Assembly (NCBI GenBank): GCA_907163375.1
Contig: CAJQUW010011016.1
Span: forward strand, 310,001-374,000
From: Prostheceraeus crozeri
Taxonomy: Eukaryota; Platyhelminthes; Polycladida; Euryleptidae
Reading direction: 5' to 3'
DNA: 64,000 nt
Shown: piece after piece, positions 11,201-21,830 of the stretch
Position numbering within the stretch: the first letter of the stretch is position 1
Layout: every line of letters begins with the position of its first letter
Notes under the pieces: model-generated
Seen by the model: the letters and a program-made list of their open reading frames with translations, nothing else
What the model was told of the DNA's origin: nothing
Databases searched by the model: none
Made by a program: the position numbers and the translations under genes

Positions 11201-12717
11201 GTTTCGACTGCGGCGCTTGTAAAACATCAAAGTTCTACTAGTTACACTCATAAGGGGTGTAGGTTTCGCCTGCGGCGCTTGTAAACATCAAAGTTCTACT
11301 AGCTACACTCATAAGGGGGTGTAGGTTTCGCCTGCAGCGCTTGTAAAACATCAAAGTTCTAGTAGCTACACTCATAAGGGGGTGTAGGTTTCGCATGCGG
11401 CGCTTGTAAAACATCAAAGTTCTACTAATTACACTCTTAAGGGGGTGTATGTTTCGCCTGCGGCGCTTGTAAAACATCAAAGTTCTACTAGCTACACTCT
11501 TAAGGGGTGTATGTTTCGCCTGTGGCGCTTGTAAAACATTAAAGTTCTACTAGTTGCACTCATAAGGGGGTGTAGGTTTCGCCTGCGGCGCTTGTAAAAC
11601 ATCAAAGTTCTACTAGTTACACTCTTAAGGGGTGTAGGTTTCGCATGCGGCGCTTGTAAAACATCAAAGTTCTAGTTACACTCAGAAGGGGGTGTAGGTT
11701 TCGCCTGTGGCGCTTGTAAAACATCAAAGTTCTACTAGTTACACTCTTAAGGGGGTGTAGGTTTCGCCTGCGGCGCTTGTAAAACATCAAAGCTCTACTA
11801 GTTACACTCTTAAGGGGGTGTATGTTTCGCCTGTGGCGCTTGTAAAACATCAAAGTTCTACTAGTTACACTCTTAAGGGGTGTAGGTTTCGCCTGCGGCG
11901 CTTGTAAAACATCAAAGTTCTACTAGCTACACTCTTAAGGGGGGTGTAGGTTTCGCCTTCGGCGCTTGTAAAACATCAAAGTTCTAATAGCTACACTCTT
12001 AAGGGGGTGTATGTTTCGCCTGCAGCGCTTGTAAAACATTATAGTTCTACTAGTTGCACTCATAAGGGGTGTAGGTTTCGACTGCGGCGCTTGTAAAACA
12101 TCAAAGTTCTACTAGTTACACTCATAAGGGGTGTAGGTTTCGCCTGCGGCGCTTGTAAACATCAAAGTTCTACTAGCTACACTCTTAAGGGGGTGTAGGT
12201 TTCGCCTGCGGCGCTTGTAAAACATCAAAGTTCTAGTAGCTACACTCTTAAGGGGTGTAGGTTTCGCATGCGGCGCTTGTAAAACATCAAAGCTCTACTA
12301 ATTACACTCTTAGGGGGTGTATGTTTCGCCTGCGGCGCTTGTAAAACATCAAAGTTCTACTAGCTACACTCTTAAGGGGTTGTATGTTTCGACTGCGGCG
12401 CTTGTAAAACATCAAAGTTCTACTAGTTACACTCATAAGGGGTGTAGGTTTCGCCTGCGGCGCTTGTAAAACATCAAAGTTCTAGTAGCTACACTCTTAA
12501 GGGGTGTAGGTTTCGCATGCGGCGCTTGTAAAACATCAAAGTTCTACTAATTACACTCTTAAGGGGGTGTATGTTTCGCCTGCGGCGCTTGTAAAACATC
12601 AAAGTTCTACTAGCTACACTAACAAAATGCTGAAGATTTCGCATGTGGCGCTTTATAAACATCAAAATTCCACTTGTTACACTCTTAAGGGGTGGAGGTT
12701 TTGCATGTGGTGCTTTG
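8300..12717. repeat. satellite array, ~62-63-base unit, about 70 copies
   Basis: The unit reads roughly TGTAGGTTTCGCCTGCGGCG, CTTGTAAAACATCAAAGTTC, TACTAGTTACACTCTTAAGG and GG, repeated head to tail over 4.4 kb. Copies differ at a few diagnostic sites: AGG/ATG, TGC/TGT/TTC between CGCC and GGCG, ACTAGTTAC/ACTAGCTAC/CTAGTTAC, CATCAAAG/CATTAAAG, CATAAG/CTTAAG. Most units keep CGCC-NNN-GGCG, a four-pair hairpin with a variable loop. Where the unit is 63 bases, long open stretches arise with a 21-residue period; these are a by-product. A block at about 9936-10099 recurs almost unchanged at about 11920-12083, so part of the array is a higher-order duplication about 1,984 bases apart. The final units after 12600 are diverged. 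Confidence 0.97.
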
Positions 12718-12833
12718 CCTCAATATGGTTGAGATATAATTTATTATTATCTGTGGCCTTAATGCATTAATTATCAATGCTTTTATAGTCGCAGCATAGG
12801 ATATATAGTGTATAGGCGCATAAAGATTTGTAA
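12718..12833. other. AT-rich edge of the satellite
   Basis: Short AT-rich stretch between the last decayed unit and the LINE fragment. Nothing recognised. Confidence 0.4.
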
Positions 12834-13117
12834 TTATTTATAATTGATAATTGGATTGCCTGTAATCATATGAAAACTGAAAGTAAGCCCCAGTAAAAGT
12901 AGCGCGTGGGCCCCCATGGAAGCGATCCTCCGGATTTTTTGTGACACAGCGTTCTCATCCCTGGAAATGATAAAGTTGACATGAATGCGCCAAGCAAATA
13001 AGGGCCCAACACTGATCCCCATGATAATCCAGTAGGGATGTCAATCACATGGTCAGTTATATTATTAATGTAAGTTCCCTGGCAGCAAGAGCTCAAGAAA
13101 GAAGACAACCACTTCAT
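12834..13117 (-). mobile_element. LINE reverse transcriptase fragment (GSVLGP motif)
   Basis: On the minus strand one reads WLSSFLSSCCQGTYIN followed by IPTGLSWGSVLGP. This matches the motif before the catalytic box of LINE reverse transcriptases, where the usual form is WLSSFLxxRxQ ... GVPQGSVLGPLLF. After GP the match continues in another frame (LFAWRIHVN), so there is a frameshift. The piece is 5'- and 3'-truncated. Paired with the 7543-7734 fragment it suggests a LINE copy separated by about 5 kb of repeat. Confidence 0.55.
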
Positions 13118-15632
13118 ATTGGGGCATCAATATTCGTGCACTAGGAAGCAGCAACTCAACTGGTTTCTGTTAGCAACCTTTCATACTGTCAAACTTGGTA
13201 GCGATAGATAACGATGATGTTTGAGAGATCTCGCAATAAATAATCGAAGCAAATATCTGTTTTGACAGGACTCCCCATTGGATGACAAATCATTAAGCCC
13301 GTTATTTGGCGTTGTCGTTTTTCTCGGCAGTACATGAAAATTTATTTACTTTTATAACCTTTTTAATTAATTTATTTTTTTACCGAATACACTGAGATAG
13401 CGAGGCTTATGGGGTCTATGAGACTAAATTTAGTTTGGAATCTGTAACGCAAGATAAATAATCCAGGTGCTAGTAATAGCTCGGGAGCTAGTACGACGTC
13501 TTGCAGGTAGTATTGTTTTCGTCGTTTTCGTTTTAAATGTCGGTAAACGAGATGTTACATGACTCATGAATTGACATCAACTCAACTCAGCTCCCAGAAT
13601 GCGATAAACTATAAGCGGCGTACATGAGAACTATTTCTGACAGCATTTTATTCTGTGAACTTTCTGTCTCATTAGTAGGCATGCGTGTAGAATCCCAGCA
13701 TGTGTCAGGATGTAATCCTAGCATCCGTTGGTAATCCTAGTATATACATAGAAACCACAGTCTCATTCACTTCTGTGACGAAGTATTCCGATGTAAATAG
13801 AATAATTGAATATTGAGTTGCATCCTCAGTTGAAAAATGGAAACAGACTTGAATAGCTGTCATTTCATCCAAAATCAGGAATGATCAGCAGGCATAGTTC
13901 ACATCACTCACCATTGACATGACTCCCTATTTAAAGCTGCAACCATGCCCGGGTTAAACGTAGGTGATTTGCCAGTAGTGCTTTTAAAATCATATTTAAT
14001 GAATGCCCTCGAAATTTCACTAACTTGCTAATTGCAAATCTCAAATTATTCACTTCAGAAAATAAGAATTCTATTTCGTTTGACAAGATATCTGTTTCGG
14101 ACACTAAACTGCAAAGTTTTTATTCTTCTGCTCGAAACAGATATCTTGTTAAGCGAAATAGAATTCCTAATTTCTGAATCGGATATCGTGTAATTCACAA
14201 CAGAATTCTTGTTATCGAAATAGAAATCTTACTGTTCAGAATAGACTTCCAAGCACTGTAGATGGAGAAATCCAGTTCAATGCGACGATTCAAGCTTTTT
14301 CTGATTTTCAGTGCGCAACGTTTGATTTAGAGATAAAGCGCAATTTAATTTTGTCAGATTCTCAAGCATGCCGTCTGGCGAAGTCTTCTAAAATCACATT
14401 ATTTCATCCGCACAGTTATCTTCTCGAATTATGTCGACATGAAGCGAAATAAATTTTGTCACTGAATGGTTTGCATGATTTTTAAGTGAATATTTTTTTC
14501 AAAAAAATCCAGAAAACCGATATCCGAGAAAAATTCATGTCATCTTACCAACGTGTTTTGACAGACGAAAAATGCTGTCACTTGATTGTCATATTTCTGT
14601 TGGATTTTCCCAGATTCCTTGGATTGAAAATCACCCATATGTATTTCCAATGAAGAAATTGTGACACATTGGTTATAAACACTATTTTGAAGTCGAAGAG
14701 GTACATCTTCAATATGATAAGTGTAGAAAGCATCTACAGGTGATGCTCACTCGTACAAGTGGACACAGACATTTTATCCGGAGAGGAAATGGCACATGGT
14801 TTATTGTTGAAATTACTACAAATGAGATATCATTACATGCTGCAATGCCAACATCTGCATTTGAAAGAGCATTACCTGTAGACTATAGGAAGAAAAGTGT
14901 TGCTTCAACTTTAATCTACAGTCAACAACTCTGGAAAATCGCGCTTTTAACGTATATGTCACCATTAGGAATTCATGGGAGTTTTCAGTACAAGCTACCG
15001 GTAGTGATCATCTGATCCGACAGGCGCGCAGCTATGCAGTACTCAAGAGTTGTACAATGTTATGTGAAAGTTTCAGGTAGGATTTCCGAAACAAGGAACT
15101 GTCAATAAATTCCGTGCACAACAATCTCCCGGATTATACATGAACTAACTGTTGTAAGTAACGTGTAGAGTAAAGCGAACCAAGAAACGACTGAATGCTT
15201 CACAGATTATGTCCAATGATGAGAAGAACATGGACCCTGTCTCAGATTAATTTGAACTTGAAAAGTTAAGACAAGTTCTTCTAATGTATTTACAAAGTAT
15301 ATCACCTTGTGTGATGATTGAGTATTGTAGTAATCAAATTGCGAATTATGCAAAGAAATCGTCAAAATTCACAAATTTCGGGTCTCATATCTTTTGATCA
15401 AAATCATGCCGTTTTCTATCGACGCCTCGCATTATTCATAGGATAAACGAGGCACCACAAATCGCTTCTGACCGCTCACTGAAAATAATTTATTCACCTT
15501 GCTTAATTTTGCGGATAATACTCATTCAATTTTTCATCTCCAGTATTTGTCTGACCAGTACTTTCAGTGTTATGTCATCATTGAAAATGAAGCAACTGTC
15601 GCTTATTTCCACACGTTTGTTGACTTTTGCAG
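13118..15632. other. intron-like sequence upstream of cep120 exon; no other gene recognised
   Basis: I looked for the preceding cep120 exon (expected to encode a lysine-rich coiled coil) and did not find it. A 91-codon open stretch at 14740-15015 has no recognisable feature. The hairpin at 14067-14165 is listed separately. Confidence 0.5.
14067..14165. repeat. 33-base inverted repeat (foldback)
   Basis: AATTCTATTTCGTTTGACAA... at 14067-14099 and its complement at 14133-14165 match at all but about two positions, with a 33-base loop. A further partial copy of GAATTC...TATCGAAATAGAA follows to about 14227. Probably a small foldback element; no target duplication was identified. Confidence 0.75.
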
Positions 15633-15725
15633 ACAGCTGAATTACAATCAATGAAAAGTACATTGGAATCTACATCTCGTGATTTAGAGAACCGTGAGAA
15701 GCAGGTGGCTCACAAAGAACAAGAG
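15633..15725 (+). CDS. cep120: cep120 exon (coiled coil), 31 codons
   Basis: The exon begins after TTTTGCAG and ends before GTAAAA, phase 0 at both ends, with no stop. It encodes TAELQSMKSTLESTSRDLEN followed by REKQVAHKEQE, an acidic/basic coiled coil. From memory of vertebrate CEP120 this aligns with the segment [20 protein letters not shown] of the C-terminal coiled coil. CEP120 is a centriolar protein needed for centriole elongation and daughter-centriole and cilium assembly; its C-terminal coiled coil mediates self-association and centrosome targeting. Only 66 bases of intron separate it from the next exon. The preceding exon is not found in the window, so it lies more than a few kilobases upstream or outside. 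Confidence 0.85.
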
Positions 15726-15791
15726 GTAAAATAGCATGATAATTGATTGTACAGAAGTGTTATTTTACAAGCACACCGATTTCATTTCTAG

Positions 15792-15953
15792 CTGGCTCGA
15801 CTGCGAACTGAACTGACAAGAGAGCACGAACGCAAAGTCAGTGAGGCCAGGGATGCAGCACGCCGGTTAGAACAAGACTGTGAGCACAAGGTGGCGTTGG
15901 AGAGGACAAAAAGCAAGCATTTGATGGACCAGCTGGAGCAATCAAGACAGGAG
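15792..15953 (+). CDS. cep120: cep120 exon (coiled coil), 54 codons
   Basis: Acceptor TTTCTAG precedes 15792 and donor GTAAGA follows 15953; both ends are phase 0. It encodes LARLRTELTREHERKVSEAR, then DAARRLEQDCEHKVALERTK and SKHLMDQLEQSRQE. The stretch RRLEQDCEHKVALERTKSKHL is close to vertebrate CEP120 ([21 protein letters not shown] from memory). It is entirely coiled coil without a break in heptad character. The downstream intron is about 23 kb (15954-38982) and contains most of the mobile elements of the window. Confidence 0.88.
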
Positions 15954-16170
15954 GTAAGATGATGTGTCGATCTATCAAACTAAATATATTTCTGCAGAAT
16001 TTCAATATCTGGTAGAAGTTAACAAATGGAAATATTAGGGCCTATATTCGCGATTGGATATGTATTATTTCGTCAGCCTGCAATTTTCCATTCTGCTACC
16101 TTTCAGCATCACTTTTATTATTGCTGTCAATTTTCGTAGTTTATCAGTGTAATTTCGCTGCTGTTAGGAC

Positions 16171-17614
16171 CAGGGTGTCCGCCCCCTGGAAAACCTTGAA
16201 AACACCCGGAAAATGAATCCTGGAAAACCTGGAAATCCTAGAAAACTCCTGGAAAATGAAATTTTACCCTGGAAATTTTGAGACTAATTAAAACACTAAT
16301 TGCAAGTTGTTGAAGTTATGCTCCATGGTTGAAGTGTCTTCTATTTTTCCAGATTTTACTTTTCATATCTCTACTTATTTGTTGCAATTATAGCCTTCAT
16401 TCGCATACAATTTTTTGTTTTTAGAATATTTCAGCGACTGTGATCTACTATCATAACGTATACAACATGAATGAGACTGAACTGCGTGGTATGGTTAACT
16501 ATGAACTGTTGTCGAACTCCTAATCATTGTACAGTATGGTGAATTAGTAGCTGTGAATTCCCTCACAAACGCTGCGCGGTATGGTGAACTACATGTAGAA
16601 GTATGTAGAAGTTGTAAATTCTCTCATTAACGTCGTTTGGAATGGTGGACTCTGAGTTGTAGACTCCCTCATTAATGTCGTGTGGTATGGGGAACTAGGA
16701 GCCGTAATCTAGGATTAATTCTATTACACACTTGATTGCCGTGTGGCAGAATCTAGTGACGCAAAATGGTACTGAACATATAAACTATTTAGGCACCAGG
16801 CTTGTTGCGAATGATCCTAGGCTAATATCGAATATTTTCAAACACATTTCAAGTAGGCTTTCAATATGTAGATATATTATTCCCGACACGTCGTGTGCCA
16901 ATGAGCTTTCCTCGGTCAATTCTTCTCTGTGTCATTCTCTTAAACTGATTGTGATTACTCTCATGCATATGTAGCACATCAACCATTATGTTCCTCTTTC
17001 TGACTCTTGGCCTTCCACCTTCCACGGATTCACGCTGCTATGCTTCAGTTCAAATAGGAGAACAAAATAGAGAAAGAGTATAACAATAAATAACGAAAAA
17101 CATAAGAGTTAACAATGAAATGTGACTTTACAGATATTCCGTTAATGTTACATTTTATTGTTAAGGCTCATATTTTTCGCTATTTATTGTTATACTCTTT
17201 CTCTATTGTGTTCTCCTCAATCCGCAAGCTTTAAATTTTTTACGATCGATTATATTTTCATTTTTTATGAATATAATGTAGCCGTCTGATGCATATATTG
17301 GTATATTTTATTTCGAATCACCTGCGCCTTAAAAATTCAACGAATTTCACGCCACTTTTCAAATTTTTCTTTCGTCAATAATATTAATTTTATGGTGTGT
17401 AAGCTCCTTAGCCACAGAACTTTGGGTAGATTTTTCCGGAATTTTTCCTTTAAATTTGACACGTACATTTGAGCAAAGTTTCCTTGCAGAAAGTCTGGAA
17501 ATTTTCGTTCAAATTTGACCCCTTTTTTGGTAAATTTCCCTGGAAAACCTGGAAAATGAATTTTGCCCTGGAAAACACCTGGAAATTTTTATTCAAATTT
17601 GCGCGGACACCCTG
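16171..17614. mobile_element. hAT-type non-autonomous element with perfect 8-base target duplication (1,444 bases)
   Basis: Termini CAGGGTGTCCGC (16171) and GCGGACACCCTG (ending 17614) are inverted. GTTAGGAC is present on both sides (16163-16170 and 17615-17622), a perfect 8-base target duplication as expected for hAT. Just inside both ends lie several copies of CTGGAAAACCTGGAAA in the same direction. No transposase is seen. The body includes imperfect repeats of a TATGGTGAACT-containing unit at 16480-16700, and a 162-base foldback inserted at 17056-17217. It sits in the large cep120 intron, so it has not disturbed the coding sequence. Confidence 0.92.
17056..17217. repeat. foldback element nested in the hAT copy
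   Basis: AGGAGAACAAAATAGAGAAA... at the left pairs with ...TTTCTCTATTGTGTTCTCCT at the right over about 70 bases with a handful of mismatches and a spacer of about 20 bases. It looks like a MITE-like palindrome. No convincing target duplication. Confidence 0.75.
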
Positions 17615-18343
17615 GTTAGGACATGATTTCTTGTCTGTAGTCCCTGCGTGAAGAAGTTCGTTAACAGTTCTGATCGACAATTGATAAGGGGCCAAAAAGA
17701 GAACGATGTGCTTTACCTGAATATTTCTTATAATGTTGTTCGCCTTTTCTGCAGCTATTTCGAATTCCATTTAAGTTGTGATAACATAATTTTAAATCCT
17801 GAAATTTAATAAAAGCTATAGTAAGAAAAACAGCCACAAAAGTTGGAAGTTAAAATATATTCTCCCGAGCTTTCGTCAGCATACGGCCAACATATTCATG
17901 GGAATGAAAATAGATCAGAAGAGGGGATTACATGATACACAAATTTCGTAAGAACAGACACGGAGACAGAGAAGAAACCGAGAGGAGGTGGGAACAGATT
18001 ACATCAACAAGAAAGTTAACACTTGATGCATTTCAACACTAAATTGGCTACATGATTGTTGACATTAGTCACGCCTTGGTTTGAATTAACAACACCGTTA
18101 CAATGGGATTTGATCATAGATGATTCAATTACTTTTCTCGTATGGAGGTCAGCACACTTATAAATCATTTTACAATCATCAAAATTGAAAGAGTGGTTAT
18201 TATCTAGGGAATGAGCAAACATAGCATTATTTAGGTTCCTATTTCTAATGTCACACTTGTGTTCATAAATCCTATTGTTTAGACAACGACCTGTTTCGCC
18301 AATATAAAATTCCGTAAAAGTCAGTGTTGCTCAAGGCTTATTT

Positions 18344-18979
18344 TTGCGTGCTATTAGAATTTGCAGTCCTCAATTCCTCCATAGTGAATGTGATCATATT
18401 TTCAAAACTCTGTCCAAGTTAGCCTACCCGCCTTTTGTGTTACGTGAAGCTCAGCACAGAGCGAAACGTTCATATTTTAGGACTCAGTCTACCAATGTCG
18501 ATGTCGAGAAACCCACTTTCACTTTTAGTGTTCCTTTTGTCCCATCCCTTAATTCTAATGTTCATTCCAAACTACGTAGGTCTCTGAATTGTAATTTTTC
18601 TTTTTCGTATCCGAATAAAATTAAATCTTTCATTGTATCTAACGCCCCTCGTCGTAGTACTTCTGCAGGTGTATACCGCGTTGATTGTAATGATTGCGAA
18701 AAATTTTATATTGGCGAAACAGGTCGTTGTCTAAACAATAGGATTTATGAACACAAGTGTGACATTAGAAATAGGAACCTAAATAATGCTATGTTTGCTT
18801 ATTCCCTAGATAATAACCACTCTTTCAATTTTGATGATTGTAAAATGATTTATAAGTGTGCTGACCTCCATACGAGAAAAGTAATTGAATCATCTATGAT
18901 CAAATCCCATTGTAACAGTGTTGTTAATTCAAACCAAGGCGTGACTAATGTCAACAATCATGTAGCCAATTTAGTATTG
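18344..18979 (+). pseudogene. PLE C-terminal GIY-YIG endonuclease
   Basis: The encoded protein has GVYRVDCNDCEKFYIGETGR (about 18668-18727), the GIY-YIG core with the PLE-typical Cys pair between the two halves, followed by a conserved EH (NRIYEHKCDIRN). Downstream are SFNFDDCKMIYK and an IESSMIKSH motif typical of this nuclease family. The uninterrupted end, visible in the inverted copy at 18016-18222, is HVANLVLKCIKC; in the plus copy the last residues come from the inserted palindrome. Truncated at the 5' side, so it cannot work as a retroelement. Confidence 0.9.
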
Positions 18980-19289
18980 TCAGTAGGAGGACACTCCATA
19001 TTTGATGGAAATAACAGAAAGTAAAAACACTTTATCGCAAGCGCTTTCGACCGACACCGCCAGTCATTATCAAGCGACTGTTCGTTTATTGTTGGATCAA
19101 TCAGATATAAACAGTTATGATAGGGAACATATATCTGATTGATCCAACAATAAACGAACAGTCGCTTGATAATGACTGGCGGTGTCGGTCGAAAGCGCTT
19201 GCGATAAAGTGTTTTTACTTTCTGTTATTTCCATCAAATATGGAGTGTCCTCCTACTGACAATATTGAAATACACTCCCTTTTCCGTCA
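18980..19289. mobile_element. 310-base palindromic insertion with 16-base target duplication, nested in the PLE
   Basis: AGCCAATTTAGTATTG (18964-18979) and AGCCAATTTAGTGTTG (19290-19305) flank the insertion; the uninterrupted inverted PLE copy shows the site once. The insert is a near-perfect palindrome: arms of about 130 bases (to 19109, and 19130-19264) around a 20-base loop, then a short tail. The arm includes CTTGATAATGACTGGCGGTG and GTCGGTCGAAAGCGCTTGCG. The long target duplication and the palindrome-plus-tail shape suggest a heavily 5'-truncated member of another PLE family rather than a DNA transposon. Confidence 0.85.
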
Positions 19290-19522
19290 AGCCAATTTAG
19301 TGTTGAAAGGCATCAAGTGTTAACTTTCTTGTTGATGTAATCTGTTCCCCCCTCCTCTCAGTTTCTTCTCTGTCTCCGTGTCTGTTCTTACGAAATTTGT
19401 GTATCATGTAATCCCCTCTTCTGATCTATTTTCATTCCCATGAATATGTTGGCCGTATGCTGACGAAAGCTCGGGAGAATATATTTTAACTTCCAACTTT
19501 TGTGGCTGTTTTTCTTACTATA

Positions 19523-21830
19523 CATTATAAGAGTGAAATTACTCGATTTTGCTTCAATTAATTAAAGCTGTTTATAACAAAGTGCTGAACTGGGGTGGCA
19601 CTGTGAGCCGCTGACAGTTTTCTTTACGATACTTGATGCTAGCGTGTTCAGTCAGTCTTCCAGCGAATCTGCTCTCGCCTATTCCTTCAAACTGTGTCTG
19701 AGAAATTTCGACGTATGTTTCAGTCATGTACTTTTTTAATAAAATTCAAATGAAATTCAAAAGTTTTTTAATAAAATCTAAATTTTCATCTCCAAATGAC
19801 GCGATTTATTTTCTTCGACAAAAAGCCGAAGTACACAGGTTTAAGCATGAAATTCACAAATTTTATTGACACATTTCCACAATAAAAAATTGTTGCTAAA
19901 TCCATGTTCAATGCTGGCTTAGACTAGAGCCTAAAGCACTGATGCTCAAAATGGTAAAATGGTACTTGTCTAAAAAAAGTAAAAAAAAAAGTGTTAAAAA
20001 AGTAAATATGTCTCAGCATTCAACATGACGAAATCTATCCATGAAATAGAAATATACACAAGTGTGTCACAATTGCGAGATAAGAATTACCAAAAGAACG
20101 GGAAACAGAAACACTCTCAATGCAACTGTAACGCATATCATCTTGAATTTGCTCGTCGCAACTTTTTCTATTAGAATAAAAATTCAAGCTAAAATTATTG
20201 CTATGAAGAAACCATGCAAAATCAGGATCTCTAGATCTTTAACTAGAAAAATAGAGTTAAAGCATCTTAAACTTGCCGATCAAAAAATGTGATCGTTCAC
20301 AATTTGATCTGATTAAATCAATTATTAAATCAATGTATATTGTGTCCTTTCATGTAGAATTTTCTTCATATTGTCTTTGAACTAATGTAATGTCAAGCTT
20401 GTTATCAAAAAAATCGGTTGGGAAATGTACTGTCATATTGCTTTGATTTATTGGAAGAGAAGAAAATCAACTTGGAAGGTATCTTTCTCTGTTATTAAAT
20501 GAATTCTGCGAATCTGCTTGACGTCACTAAAGAATGCACTTGGCAGAGTTCAAATACTTCCTCATGTCAGTAATGACGCCTTTCCTTGCAATTTGATGAA
20601 CGGCTGCAACTGATTTTGTTCGGAGACTGCACATTTATTATTATTTGTTTATTGAACTTACAATTTTTTTGGAGCGTCTTATTGCGAGAGATTTCAGACT
20701 TGCTCTCCAATTTCTAAACTTTCTATCACTCCTATTTGATACCTGAAATTGCGTTGAGGTAGAAATCTGCGATCTCGTAGGCTGATGATCTTAAAACATA
20801 GAGTCGTGTTCAATAGTCTTTCGCCGCCCATATGAAGGAAGATTGTTGATCACAGTCTGAGATGGGGTTCTTGCCCGTCCCCGAACCATTGTCCGCAAGG
20901 TGCGCAGATCATAGTTAATGTTATATTACTCAACGACGTCATCACAATAAATTCTACTCACTTCATCCATTTGAAATTCTGTGCAGTTGCAACAAATGTT
21001 CTAAATAAAAGAATTAATAGTAGCCATTCAGTCACGAAAAAGTTGGCTCTTGTGCACACAGCAAGATGTTTCCTTGATATATTGTATAAAAACTTGAATT
21101 TTTTGTTAAATCTATGATTTTAAAATCATATTTAAAACGATTTTATTTCCTGAACTCAGGACAATGTTGGTGCCTACCTTATCTATGTTCAATAAAATGG
21201 ATTTTGTAATATCTACCATAAACATTAACCGAAACACAATAACCCTAATAAGAGCAGAGGCGTAATATCCCAAGATTTATTTAAAGGTAAAGGTTTTAAG
21301 CCAAACTGCTAAAATCAAATGTGGCAAAGTCATCTTTTATTGCAAATTTTCAGTCCGTTAAGACGGCCTTATCAAGCAGATACAATGGTGAAAAGGAAGA
21401 CATCAAAATTCAAAAATCAGTGATTGATATTATGTGCATTCCTCCCTGTTATTTAATGTAGGACATAGTCTTCTGATTAGCACAGATTCTCGAAGGCGTA
21501 AGTTGATCGCATTGATATCTGTCAATCAGTGTTACATCAATAAGAAGATCTTCATCATTAACTAAGCAGTCTCCAGGTCTGGTTAGTAAGGAGGATGGTG
21601 AATGATACTCAAATTCCATTGACTGTCAAAATGAGCTGAATTCTCATTTTCTTCTTCGGCTTCGTAGCCTAGGGGCCGTTGATTCATTGTTACTGAATGT
21701 TGAATTGGACTATTTACTTCACAAACATCTGGAAAGATTTTAAATACTTTCTCCAAGCGACATTATTTGCCTGCAAATCAGAACTTCAGTTTTATTTAAA
21801 ACAAAACTCAATTTATGCTTTTTTAACATA
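19523..21830. other. intron sequence, no gene recognised
   Basis: 2.3 kb of AT-rich sequence. Short open stretches (for example 20062-20292) lack any recognisable feature. Confidence 0.5.

Larger units (their letters stand above)
17817..19522 (+). mobile_element. Penelope-like element copy with inverted 5' copy of its own 3' end
   Basis: The plus-oriented part (18313-19522) encodes the GIY-YIG nuclease and a 3' untranslated end finishing at CTTACTATA (19522). The left part, 17817-18312, is the reverse complement of the last ~500 bases of the same element, starting TATAGTAAG and ending inside the nuclease coding region at AATATAAAATT. The two copies are nearly identical, so they arose together or recently. 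The junction is abrupt and there is no RT domain: the element is 5'-truncated. This head-to-head shape recurs at 46330-47200 and 49841-50910. A 310-base palindrome (18980-19289) is inserted near the 3' end of the plus copy. Confidence 0.92.

Noticed and set aside
8910-11853. Arginine-rich proteins with a 21-residue repeat (MFYKRRRRNIHPL-type, minus strand) and plus-strand equivalents
   Set aside because: They are by-products of satellite units of 63 bases; neighbouring 62-base units shift the frame, and no start or splice evidence exists.
8300-12717. CRISPR-like array
   Set aside because: The whole 62-63-base unit is repeated without unique spacers, and the context is a eukaryotic intron.
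14740-15015. 91-codon open stretch upstream of the cep120 exon
   Set aside because: No similarity that I recognise, no ATG-context or splice support, and not part of the expected CEP120 sequence.
18968-19264. Assembly artefact explaining the perfect palindrome
   Set aside because: The 16-base target duplication and the intact site in the inverted arm show a real insertion.
19440-19500. Hammerhead ribozyme in the PLE 3' end (GCTGACGAAAGCTCGGGAG)
   Set aside because: The CTGAnGA-like word is followed at once by AAAGC with no stem II between, so the hammerhead order is not present.
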